A program made the position numbers and the translations under genes. Shown here in pieces: positions 27,103 to 35,681 of a stretch of DNA of 64,000 bases. The notes under the pieces were generated by a model that ran no database searches, was not told the DNA's origin, and saw only the letters and a list, made by a program, of their open reading frames with translations. Origin of the DNA: Aurantiochytrium sp. KH105 (lineage: Eukaryota; Sar; Bigyra; Thraustochytrida; Thraustochytriidae). How positions within the stretch are numbered: position 1 is the stretch's first letter; the number at the start of each line of letters is the position of its first letter. The DNA lies in contig BGKB01000214.1 of assembly GCA_003116975.1 (NCBI GenBank), positions 27,769-91,768 on the forward strand, in the 5' to 3' direction.

Positions 27103-29172
27103 GTGAGCCGCGAGCAGACCACTTCAAATTCGTTTCTGCAGCAGGAACTCAGCGGCCAGACTACTACCATGTCAATCGTGCCGACGAAGCACGCGAGCTT
27201 GCGTGAGAGTCCGCGCAATCTCACGCGCTCATCCGCGGTCGCGGGTAGGGATGGAGGCATTTGCAACGAGCCCGCAATCGATGGAGACGCTCACATCGAC
27301 GACCTTTGCCGCAACGGCGACGAGGGTCACAAGAGCGACAAATCCATCGACAACGACGACAACGACGACAACGACGACAACGACGACAACAATGTCGGGA
27401 ACAATGACGGCAACAACAATGACAAAAACGACGACATCGACTTCGACAACGAGGACGACCTCAGTAACGACATCATCTGCTACCGTGGCATCAGCGTCGC
27501 GGCACTTCAAAAGATCTGGCAAGATGTTCTCCACGAAATCCTCGCGCCTGGCATTCAGCTGCACGTCCTCCAAAGAAATGTAAAGGCAGTCGCAAAAGAT
27601 CTGAAGGAAGGGGCTACCACGAGTAAAGTCAATGCCGAGAGATTCGTAGTCGTAGAGAAGGGCAAGTGGGAAGGGCAAGTAGGAAAATTTGATGGTAATG
27701 GTCGCGTTAGGCCCGGCTGGCAAGCCAAAGCCCAAGCCAAAGCCCAAGCCAAAGCCCGAAAAGACTGGACCGTCGAGGACGTCTGTGCCAATGTTGTCCT
27801 GTCCCCCGAAAACTCGCAAAAACCGGGCTTCTACCTTGACGTCCTCCGCGAGGAAAGCAACGACAAAGCGTGCGTCGGTCCTCCCTTTCGCGGCGCTTTC
27901 ATCAGCCAAGCGCGCAAGTGCAGCTTTGGAGAGCTTGTGGAGTCCATCGTCGCACATTATTTAAGACAAGGTCGTGACCTGACGCGCACATACGTTTGGC
28001 TTGACCTCTTCTCTGCCAACCAGCCCAAGCTCACTGCCAAGGAGTGCGATCTTGTGGACGGTGGCAAAGCGCAGTACGAGGAACTGCTCAAGAACGGCCT
28101 TCACGTTGCCATCGAGCGCTTCGACGAGCGCCTCATCTTCTTTGACAAGTGGGAAAAACCGTCGCCCCTCGAGCGCATGTGGTGCGTGTGGGAGATCTAC
28201 GGCGCCATCAAGTGTGGCAAAAGTTTCCAGCCCATTTTCGCTGCTGGCGAGGATGAACGCTTTGTCCAGCTATTGGAAGATGAAACGCCGAGAGCCATTA
28301 CTAAAGCTTTTGCGGTGATAGACTTGGCAAATGCAGAGTGCTTCTGGCCAAAGGATCGAGACATGATTGACGAGGCAGTGAAGAGCATTGACGGCGGGTA
28401 TTCGGCGCTCAACGCTGCAGTTCTCGTAGAAATTCGCCAGTGGCTCGTGCAAACATCGTATAGAATCGTCGATGCGCGAAAGGTTGCCGAGGGTTTGACT
28501 GTCAAGGTTGCCTTTTTAATGGTTCATGTTGCATGGCTGCTTCACGACCAAGGCCAGTACAGCGCAGCGCTTACGCTGCACCAGGAAGTTTTCGAGATCA
28601 GGAAGGTAAAGCTCGGGCCCAAGCACCTTGACACGGCGTTTGCGATGGGCGGCATTGCCATTGTGCTCTTTTCCCAGGGCAAATACGATGCCGCACTTGA
28701 TCTGTTGCAGGAAGTCCTCAAGATTAGAAAGGAAAAGCTTGGGCTCAAACACGAGCTCGTGGCCGCAGCGCGATATTGGATGTCCTTTACATTCTCTGGC
28801 ATCGGCCGTTACGTGGAGGCTCTCGAAGCTGCGGATGACGCCTTGGAGATACTTCGACATATCTTTCCATCAGATGACATGGACCCTCGCTTTGGCTCTG
28901 CATGGCTTGCCAAAGGCCAAGCATTGTTGGGTTTCGGAAAGCCCGCTCACGCAGAGGCTGTAATCGCGCTCGAAACGTCCGTGGAGATTCGATCGACGCG
29001 ACTGGGCCCGGAGCATGATTCTACCGCAGAATCACTTTACTGGCTTGCGTTGGCGACGCAGGACGCTGGCATGGCTCAGCGGGCACTCGACATTCAATGC
29101 CAGAAACTCGGTGATACTCACCCATTGACGGTGAAATCGCAGGAGCAAGTCCGAGTCTTGACTGCGAAATAA
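27103..29172 (+). CDS. TIR-like domain protein with C-terminal TPR repeats
   Basis: The protein has 689 residues. After a disordered N-terminus with an Asp/Asn run (DNDDNDDNDDNDDNN, about residues 84-98) and an Ala-Lys-Gln repeat (AKAQAKAQAKAR), a globular domain spans about 255-400. It shows GPPFRGAFISQARKCSFGEL, TYVWLDLFSANQP and LERMWCVWEIYGA. That pattern (an F-S-H/Q-A start, a W-x-D-L-F-S-x-N-Q strand, and R-x-W-C-x-W-E) is the TIR-fold-like module often fused to TPRs in algae and other protists. From about 470 to 680 come kinesin-light-chain-type TPRs (ALTLHQEVFEIRKVKLGPKH, ALDLLQEVLKIRKEKLGLKH, and later degenerate units). Such architectures suggest a signalling or self/non-self recognition scaffold; activity is not assigned. 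It lies between tRNA-Gly genes on the same strand. The domain naming is from pattern memory. Confidence 0.72.
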   Translation: MSREQTTSNSFLQQELSGQTTTMSIVPTKHASLRESPRNLTRSSAVAGRDGGICNEPAIDGDAHIDDLCRNGDEGHKSDKSIDNDDNDDNDDNDDNNVGNNDGNNNDKNDDIDFDNEDDLSNDIICYRGISVAALQKIWQDVLHEILAPGIQLHVLQRNVKAVAKDLKEGATTSKVNAERFVVVEKGKWEGQVGKFDGNGRVRPGWQAKAQAKAQAKARKDWTVEDVCANVVLSPENSQKPGFYLDVLREESNDKACVGPPFRGAFISQARKCSFGELVESIVAHYLRQGRDLTRTYVWLDLFSANQPKLTAKECDLVDGGKAQYEELLKNGLHVAIERFDERLIFFDKWEKPSPLERMWCVWEIYGAIKCGKSFQPIFAAGEDERFVQLLEDETPRAITKAFAVIDLANAECFWPKDRDMIDEAVKSIDGGYSALNAAVLVEIRQWLVQTSYRIVDARKVAEGLTVKVAFLMVHVAWLLHDQGQYSAALTLHQEVFEIRKVKLGPKHLDTAFAMGGIAIVLFSQGKYDAALDLLQEVLKIRKEKLGLKHELVAAARYWMSFTFSGIGRYVEALEAADDALEILRHIFPSDDMDPRFGSAWLAKGQALLGFGKPAHAEAVIALETSVEIRSTRLGPEHDSTAESLYWLALATQDAGMAQRALDIQCQKLGDTHPLTVKSQEQVRVLTAK

Positions 29173-29496
29173 TGTGGCCTCAGCTCACCACTTGGGTTGG
29201 CATGACCATTATTCCTTTCGTTACATCGTCGTGCCATCCAATTCCTCGCCGTCATCCATCATGGCACGAGCACTGGTCGCCTCTTCATCGAAATCCCTTG
29301 CCCGCCCGCAAGAGAGACCTTCTCCCGTCGTGCTTCAAGCAGCCACCGCCGTTGTTCCCTGCCCGCCTCGATTCTCAGAAAGGAGGTGTGCGCGCAAAAA
29401 GGGAACCCGGCCAATACGACGATCGTTCTGGTCTGTCAAATGAGATCGAGGGAGCCCTTACCACCAATCCAAGCAGGAAGGATGCTTCGGAAGCAA
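29173..29496. other. Spacer between the TIR-like/TPR gene and tRNA copy 7
   Basis: No gene seen. The right end carries the CCAATCCAAGCAGGAA element just before tRNA copy 7. Confidence 0.5.
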
Positions 29497-29567
29497 GCGC
29501 TGGTGGTTTAGTGGTAAAATAGCTGTTTGCCATGCGGCTGCCCCGGGTTCGATTCCCGGCCAGCGCT
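29497..29567 (+). tRNA. tRNA-Gly(GCC), copy 7
   Basis: Identical mature sequence, preceded by CCAATCCAAGCAGGAAGG and followed by a T7 run. Confidence 0.97.
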
Positions 29568-29685
29568 TCTTTTTTTGAATTTTTGGGGGTTGATCTGGCT
29601 CTTCGTGTAGCTCTGAAATTTTCAAGAAGGAGCGTTGCGGACTCATTCACCACTCCGAGTCGCGAAAAATTCGGGTCGACAGCAA

Positions 29686-29756
29686 GCGCTGGTGGTTTAG
29701 TGGTAAAATAGCTGTTTGCCATGCGGCTGCCCCGGGTTCGATTCCCGGCCAGCGCT
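29686..29756 (+). tRNA. tRNA-Gly(GCC), copy 8
   Basis: Identical mature sequence. Its upstream flank is diverged and lacks the CCAATCCAAGCAGGAA element; a T5 run follows. Confidence 0.97.
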
Positions 29757-30360
29757 TCTCTTTTTGCTCGCTGTTGCGCACGTTCAGCGATGAAATCTCT
29801 ATGGCTCAGGACCTCGGCATCTATTTATCGTGCGAGAATGTATGCGCAAACATGCTCGCAACAAGTAAATGCAGGGTCACAAGATGTTTTTTTTGGGGCG
29901 ACGAAACGCAGATTAAACCTGGATTCGGAAAAGCGAGCTCAGCAAATTTCAATTCCGCGACCAACCATGGTATAGGCCAAGGCTTAGAGTTTGCGTTTGC
30001 CATTGCTGCTTAAGTGTTCACAACGTGTCCTCGTATGTTGTGGCAGCATACGATGTTGCTGTCATGACCCCGAAAGAGTCAGGTCAGCAAAAGACTCAAT
30101 ATTCTTTCTGTGTTTTGACGAATTTCCTCGAAAGAATCAACTCTTTTTATACTTGGTGTATTTTATCGAGCTGCTATGCTCATGCTCCGGGCGCATAAGC
30201 TAGTCTCGCCAAATTCTCTTATTCTAGACATGACAGCACATCAATCATGTCCCAAGCGGGTCAGACAGGACGTAGACAATAACCCCTGTGCAAGCCTAGT
30301 CAATATACCTGCCTATGAGCTTTGTAGGGCAAGAAGCGTTCTCAGAAGCTCCTACAACTT
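29757..30360. other. Spacer with a diverged tRNA-flank repeat
   Basis: No gene recognised. Segment 30031-30092 (CGTATGTTGTGGC, then TGACCCCGAAAGAGTCAGGT) is matched in reverse complement at 37085-37178 beside the tRNA relic. Confidence 0.55.
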
Positions 30361-30431
30361 GCGCTGGTGGTTTAGTGGTAAAATAGCTGTTTGCCATGCG
30401 GCTGCCCCGGGTTCGATTCCCGGCCAGCGCT
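30361..30431 (+). tRNA. tRNA-Gly(GCC), copy 9
   Basis: Identical mature sequence, followed by TATC and a T10 run. The upstream flank is diverged. Confidence 0.97.
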
Positions 30432-31250
30432 ATCTTTTTTTTTTTGGCTGTCTTCTTATTTTTTTACTTTATGAAGACTAACTGACTTCCTGCGTGGCCG
30501 GTTTCTCCACTGCAGATGGTCGGTCTGCCCTGGCTGCTTACTTGCTTGTAAGAAGGGCCCTCATGACTTCTATCTCTCGTGCATGAGAGAACTAGAGTCG
30601 GTCGTGATGTTGGCTTCTTTTTCTTATACGCTATGAAATGAGGAGGTGTCGCCTTTGTGCAAAGTAGACGGTGGTCAGGAATGTGATAAACTCATGAGCT
30701 TGTAGTAGATTCTTAGAATTATCGAAATTTCGCCAATTTGAGTTTTCTAGGTGATCGAGTACTGCTAAGCATGTCTGCAAAGCTCTGTTTGAAGAGGCAC
30801 GAATTCCGGGTGATCGCGATACACTGTGCACTCCTATCCTATTCAGCAAAGACCGTCTTATGAAACTCGATCCAGACCAGTCCGGACGTACTTTTGCCTC
30901 CCTCTAAGTTTGTTTTCGATTCCTTATCAAGAATAGCAACAAGACGAGTAACACGCTTTTGCCAGAAGTCATACTTTCTCAGTACCTCCATTATTCTGCC
31001 CAAGATTGGCTCACTGGCTGACTGATGGCTGACGATCTTACAGGCCGGTTGGCTGACTCGTAATTACTAGCCAGCTAGCTGTCTGTTTGATCGGCTGCCT
31101 GTTTGATTGGCTGCCTGTTTGATTGGCTGCCTGTTTGATTGGCGTTTGAGTGCCCGTCGGTATTGGCATAGATACTTTGCCGTCGTAGTATATGTATTCC
31201 AGCATGCGGATGCGGCTCAAGAAGCGTCAATGACTTCGCTTCAGTAGCTA
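30432..31250. other. Spacer between tRNA copies 9 and 10
   Basis: No gene recognised. Contains the 16-bp tandem repeat listed separately. Confidence 0.5.
31083..31143. repeat. 16-bp tandem repeat, 3.8 copies
   Basis: The unit CTGTTTGATTGGCTGC repeats from 31083; the first copy has one C-for-T change and the last is partial. Confidence 0.9.
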
Positions 31251-31321
31251 GCGCTGGTGGTTTAGTGGTAAAATAGCTGTTTGCCATGCGGCTGCCCCGG
31301 GTTCGATTCCCGGCCAGCGCT
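31251..31321 (+). tRNA. tRNA-Gly(GCC), copy 10
   Basis: Identical mature sequence followed by T runs. Upstream GAAGCGTCAATGACTTCGCT is a diverged form of the common flank. Confidence 0.97.
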
Positions 31322-31815
31322 TCCTTTTTTTGGTTAGCTCTTTTTTTTTTTTTCCTTTTCCTTTTTATATCAGAACAAATCAAATCAAATAATCTCAAAC
31401 CAAATCTATTCAATTCGAATCACATCGTTGCAACCTTACGCACCGCCGCCGCTGTCGAGGCCGCTTTACCCTGCACTCTTCGTCCTCGTCCTCATCCTTG
31501 ACCTCGTTCTTGTCCTCGTCCTTGACCTCGTCATTTGCCTCGTCCTCCTTCTTCATGGTCACCAAGGAGCAACCGCTCACGGCACGACCCTTGTGCTCCA
31601 TGAGCAGCTCAACGATCAGACGCAGATCCATGCGGCGCTCCGCCTGCCACATGGCTGCACTTTTTGCAGGTCTGCACAACCTGCGGATCGCTTTCGTTTT
31701 TTCAATCTTTCGATAAAAAAAACAACTTAGGTTTGATGTTCACATGTCAATTTCCTTTTTTTTTCCCAAAATTTTTGAAAAAACTAAGAAGGAAGGAAAA
31801 AAAAAAAAAAGAGTA
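31322..31815. other. Spacer between tRNA copies 10 and 11
   Basis: Contains an imperfect CTCGTCCTTGAC-type repeat at 31475-31550, which gives acidic Asp/Glu/Lys-rich open frames on the minus strand. I do not call a gene. Confidence 0.45.
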
Positions 31816-31886
31816 AGCGCTGGCCGGGAATCGAACCCGGGGCAGCCGCATGGCAAACAGCTATTTTACCACTAAACCACCAGCGC
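31816..31886 (-). tRNA. tRNA-Gly(GCC), copy 11
   Basis: Identical mature sequence with a long T run downstream on its strand. Its upstream flank keeps AAGCAGGAAAGACCTT and, further out, ATTGCTATATGAACAC. Confidence 0.97.
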
Positions 31887-32552
31887 AATTAGAAGGTCTT
31901 TCCTGCTTCTTGAGTGGCAAACCTCGAAAGGTGTTCATATAGCAATAACGTACTCCTCTCAATGTGCGCCGCTGGCTGTTCGCTAACTTGGATCTCGGCG
32001 TCATCATGCAGATCGTCGGTCTCATATGAAGCAGATCGTCGGTCTCATATGAAGCAGATCGTCGGTCTCATATGAAGCAGATCGTCGGTCTCATATGAAG
32101 CAGATCGTCGGTCTCATATGAAGAAGATCGTCGGTCTCATATGAAGCAGATAGTCGGTCTCATATGAAGAAGATCGTCGTCGTCGGTATCAGATCATGAA
32201 GACTGCCAAAACCACTCCAGCTCAGCAAAAAGTATAAATTTGATGAGGCGTGGCGAAGTGCGGTAAGGTCCGCGTCCGTGAGCACGTCCCGGGCAAATCT
32301 TCCAGAGCACCCGTGGCCGGAACTTGTCGAAGGAACACAGGATTTCTTCATCGCGTTGTCTCTCCGTTTCAGATCGTCGGCGGAAAACGAGTGCTCGAAA
32401 GGATCAGCGGACTTCAATCTTACGCCGATTCTGTCATTTCGGACATTCTTTCCTGTTGGTTTAATTTAAAAAAAAAAAGTATAGGATTTTGTTTGTAACA
32501 TGCGACATACAATTCAAGTGCGCCGAGATCCGGGCACATGTCGATCATGTCC
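31887..32552. other. Spacer with 23-bp tandem repeats
   Basis: Apart from the tandem repeat and the tRNA flank at its left end, no gene is recognised. Confidence 0.5.
32008..32187. repeat. 23-bp tandem repeat, seven full copies plus a partial
   Basis: The unit begins GCAGATCGTCGG and ends CATATGAA. Copies start at 32008, 32031, 32054, 32077, 32100, 32123 and 32146; a partial copy follows at 32169. The first five copies are identical; later ones carry single changes (GAAG, ATAGTC). Confidence 0.95.
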
Positions 32553-34148
32553 CTAAGTCGCAACGACCCGCCGCACGACGGACGCCGACCTAGTGTCGAC
32601 ACGCATGGAAAAGGGTTTTTCGGCCTGAATAAGAAGTTGAACGCCTTCCGGGGAAAGAAAGTTGTCAGCCAGCCCCAAATACAAGAGCTTCGAAGCAGCG
32701 AGAAGTGGGGCAAGTGTTACAGAGGCCTCAAACTCGACGCCGTTAAAGGCAAAGTTGAGCCTGCGCAGTCGAGACGTCTGAGAAGATATGCAAGCGGCAA
32801 AAGCTTGGACGCCTGTCGTACCAGCTCGATTGCAGCGCAATTCAAGCTCGTGGAGCGTCTTATTATTTTCTAGAGCGCGCGCCAGGGCCTCGGCGCCTTG
32901 AGGCCCGATTCGATTATCTGAAAGGTCCAACACACGCACGCTCGTGTTTTCTTCGAGAGCCTTTGCCAAGACCACGGCACCTCGACTTCCGAGAAGATTT
33001 CCCGCGAGACGGAGCGCCACGAGTCCAGGCATGCAGGCTGCCAGAGGGCGCGCGGCATCCTCATCTTCGAGATTACAATGCGCCAAATTCAAATCCAGCA
33101 AAGCGGGTGGGATACCGACGAGACTCTCGTCTAGACGAGAAGGAACGAGCCCTGCCACAAAACGCTGTAGCGAGTTCTCTCCACTCCACTCGGCACCCGT
33201 AACGTCGAGGCGTCGCAAACGTAGCGATGTCGACGAGAGTGTCTCGTCAATGTGCCCGAGCTGATTGTGCCCAAGCACTAGCTCGCGCAAATGGTTTGCT
33301 TCAGCAGCGACAATACGGGTCGCTCCCTGTGCGCCGAGATGATTATGCGAAATATCGAGAAATTCTAGCTTTGAGAGCGTACGCAAGCCGTCGAGACGGT
33401 CTCCGGGGATCCCATTGCGTGAAATCCATAGTTTGCGCAATGTCCACTGCGATGAAAGTTCTACAAGAGCATCGGCGCCATCGCGTCGCAAGGCATTGCC
33501 GCTGAGGTCGAGGGCGTCCAGGGTTGTACAGGAAAGCAAGGCACGTGCACCTTCGGCTCCAACTTGAGCTCGCGCGAGAAAGAGTTCCTGCAGACAACCG
33601 CCCCGTGAAGCAAGATCTGCCAAGAGCTTGGCACCCGAGGCGTACACGTGGTTGCCGCTCAGGTTCAGGGAGCGGAGGCGGAAAATGCCTCGCAAGCTCT
33701 CGACCTTGGAGAGATTGTTCTCGCGCAAGTCGAGCTCGCGAATCGACACGGCCAGTCGCGACACGGAAAGTGTTTGCAAGCCGACCGAGCAGAGTTTGAC
33801 GCGACGCAGACGCTTCGTGTCTTGGAGGAGAGCCTGCTCGCGCGCTTTGTTCAGGCGCAGACTGTCGACTTCGACTTGCATAATGGACGAGGTCTCCTCG
33901 CCGACGGCGCGGCAGAGCGCGTCGAGGCGCCCGGCGCCATGCCTGCCGACGAGCGCGACCTCGCGCAGGTCTCCGAGCACGGCGCGGTCTGCCGCCACGC
34001 ACACCGCCGATTCACTCACGCGCGCACATCCGACGCCGAGCTCGCGACGCCATGCCAGCGCTAGCTCGAGGTCGTTCCCGGCCTCGAGCACGCCCACGAA
34101 GTCAAGCACCACCTCGCGCACGGGGGCTGGCAGTCGCAGCAGCGCCAT
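32553..34148 (-). CDS. Ribonuclease-inhibitor-type leucine-rich-repeat protein
   Basis: The protein has 531 residues. A helical N-terminal segment of about 110 residues (ALLRLPAPVREVVLDFVGVL) precedes LRRs running to the C-terminus. The repeats include SIRELDLRENNLSKVESL, RLRSLNLSGNHVYASGAKLL, TLDALDLSGNALRRDGADAL, KLEFLDISHNHLGAQGAT, SVRVLDLSDNRIGPQGAEAL and LLYLGLADNFLSPEGVQLL. The L-x-L-x-x-N-x-(L/I)-x-x-x-G-A pattern of 28-29 residues is the ribonuclease-inhibitor subtype. No kinase, NACHT or membrane segment is seen. It is likely a protein-binding scaffold; the partner is unknown. It is a single exon, unlike the LRR array at 6.8-8.3 kb, and its LRR subtype differs. Confidence 0.88.
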   Translation of the reverse strand: MALLRLPAPVREVVLDFVGVLEAGNDLELALAWRRELGVGCARVSESAVCVAADRAVLGDLREVALVGRHGAGRLDALCRAVGEETSSIMQVEVDSLRLNKAREQALLQDTKRLRRVKLCSVGLQTLSVSRLAVSIRELDLRENNLSKVESLRGIFRLRSLNLSGNHVYASGAKLLADLASRGGCLQELFLARAQVGAEGARALLSCTTLDALDLSGNALRRDGADALVELSSQWTLRKLWISRNGIPGDRLDGLRTLSKLEFLDISHNHLGAQGATRIVAAEANHLRELVLGHNQLGHIDETLSSTSLRLRRLDVTGAEWSGENSLQRFVAGLVPSRLDESLVGIPPALLDLNLAHCNLEDEDAARPLAACMPGLVALRLAGNLLGSRGAVVLAKALEENTSVRVLDLSDNRIGPQGAEALARALENNKTLHELELRCNRAGTTGVQAFAACISSQTSRLRRLNFAFNGVEFEASVTLAPLLAASKLLYLGLADNFLSPEGVQLLIQAEKPFSMRVDTRSASVVRRVVAT

Positions 34149-34747
34149 TGTGCTGCCGCTCCGCGCGGCCTCGTTTCGCTTTCGCTTTCGCTTTTGCCTT
34201 CGCTCGGAGCAGGTTCCGGGCTTCCGGGCTTCCTTCGGTCTTGGCTGGCCGGCCGGAGGCTAGAATCGGCATAGGGGGCTTCTGTTTTATCAATGAGCTC
34301 TATCAACCATCATGATGCTGAGTTGACGCGGACCGTGCGATCGACACAGACGGTCGGCCAGCCACGTGCCTAGTTGGGTACTGACTTCTTCTTTGGCAAG
34401 CCATCAACGAATGACAGGGAATGCAGGTCCAGGCGCTTGGACCGCATTTGATTCTTGGTCTTGTAGAGGGGATGACGGACGTGGGAAAGGAACATTTGGG
34501 AGCCTGCCACGTGCGCAATGGGTTTTTCTCTACCTTTTATCTGATCTGACTCCTGTCAGTCCGAGATGCCAATGCGAAAATAAGGCTGCCATCAGGCCTA
34601 AAACCATGAATTTCCCCACAAAATGCTCTCGAGGAGGAAGAGAGAAAGAAGGACGCCACAGAAGAATCGCCTCTGCGTCCACTCTCTCACTTTTTTAGCC
34701 CTCACAAATAAGCCCACTATTCTGCAAACAATACCCAAGGGAAATCT
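34149..34747. other. Intergenic spacer between LRR and membrane-anchored protein genes
   Basis: Both flanking genes are on minus. The left end has TTTCGC-type hexamer repeats (34174-34205) upstream of the LRR gene. No other gene recognised. Confidence 0.5.
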
Positions 34748-35188
34748 TCATGCGTCCTTTTTGGTTTCCATTGATGCAGCAGCGGGTAGAGAAGGTCCGG
34801 CTTGATCTGGAGGAACAAAATCAGGGTGAAGCTTCAAGTAGCGCGCGCGTGCTTCCTCCTTAAGCGCATCCATGCGCTGGTTCTTCGCCTGCGCCTGCTT
34901 TGAGCCAGAAGCGCCTCCACTGCTTGCCGCAGATGCGGGCTTTCTCCTGCTTGCAACCCCTGACGTTGATCCGTCTGCGCTCGCCCTGGCAGAGCTCGAG
35001 GTGGCCGCGCCGTTTACCCGAGCACCATTTCTCGCTCCTGCTCCTGCTGATGACGATCTTGCAGACGAGGATGCCCCCGCTCTTGCGCTCGAAGTCCTTG
35101 ACGAGGACTGCAGCGGCCCCGCAAAGAGGACGAATACGAGCAGGACCACGACAGCGACGGCGAGCACCGTCGCCCAGAACGGGTGCAT
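34748..35188 (-). CDS. Small single-pass membrane protein, family not recognised
   Basis: I place the start at 35188 (MHPFWATVLAVAVVVLLVFV), giving 146 residues; the frame stays open further upstream but with biased composition. Residues about 4-25 are one hydrophobic helix that could be a signal anchor. A Ser/Ala/Arg/Gly-rich linker of about 80 residues follows. The C-terminus has a conserved-looking helix and motif, EEARARYLKLHPDFVPPD. The layout suggests a membrane-tethered adaptor with a short C-terminal peptide motif. I do not recognise a family. It is divergent from the UDP-rhamnose enzyme gene. Confidence 0.55.
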   Translation of the reverse strand: MHPFWATVLAVAVVVLLVFVLFAGPLQSSSRTSSARAGASSSARSSSAGAGARNGARVNGAATSSSARASADGSTSGVASRRKPASAASSGGASGSKQAQAKNQRMDALKEEARARYLKLHPDFVPPDQAGPSLPAAASMETKKDA

Positions 35189-35681
35189 GGCGCTGGCCGC
35201 CTCGTCGTGGACGCCGACTCGACGCAGCAGGCGCACGCGAACCCAATCGACACCGAGTCGAGTCTTGCGCAGAATACGCGCGCGCGCGCGTCCTCGCTGC
35301 CTCCCCTCGCTCGAGGCGTCTCCGTCCCCGCCGAGTTCAACTTGTGCTGCGGAGCGAGCGACTGTGAAGTGGCACCTGGAGCTGATTACAGGTCCGTCCA
35401 CCCGTGAACCGAAGCAGACAGGGCGAAAAGATCGAAGGCTTCGACAGTCAATCGATCGAGCACTGTGAACGTTGGCGGGTCCAAGTCGGCTGAGACGCGG
35501 AAACAAAACGTTCAAAACGTTCGAACGAGCCCCTTTGTTCGTCGCAGGCGCGGGGATTCTTTGAGCGCGACGTCGCCACGACCTTGCTGGGCTCGTGCTG
35601 GTTGTCCAGACGCTCGTGCGCCGACCGGCCAGCCAGTCAGCCAGCCAGCCAGCGAGCGCGAGAGGGAGACCGCGAGCGACC
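35189..35681. promoter_or_regulatory. Divergent spacer with CAGC repeats
   Basis: About 0.5 kb between two outward-reading genes, ending in CAGCCAGTCAGCCAGCCAGC (from about 35632) shortly before the downstream ATG. Probable promoter region. Confidence 0.45.

Noticed and set aside
31410-31730. Short acidic frame on minus and hydrophobic frame on plus
   Set aside because: Both are translations of a CTCGTC-type simple repeat between tRNA genes.
32008-32187. 23-bp repeats considered as CRISPR
   Set aside because: Units are directly adjacent with no spacers; it is a minisatellite.
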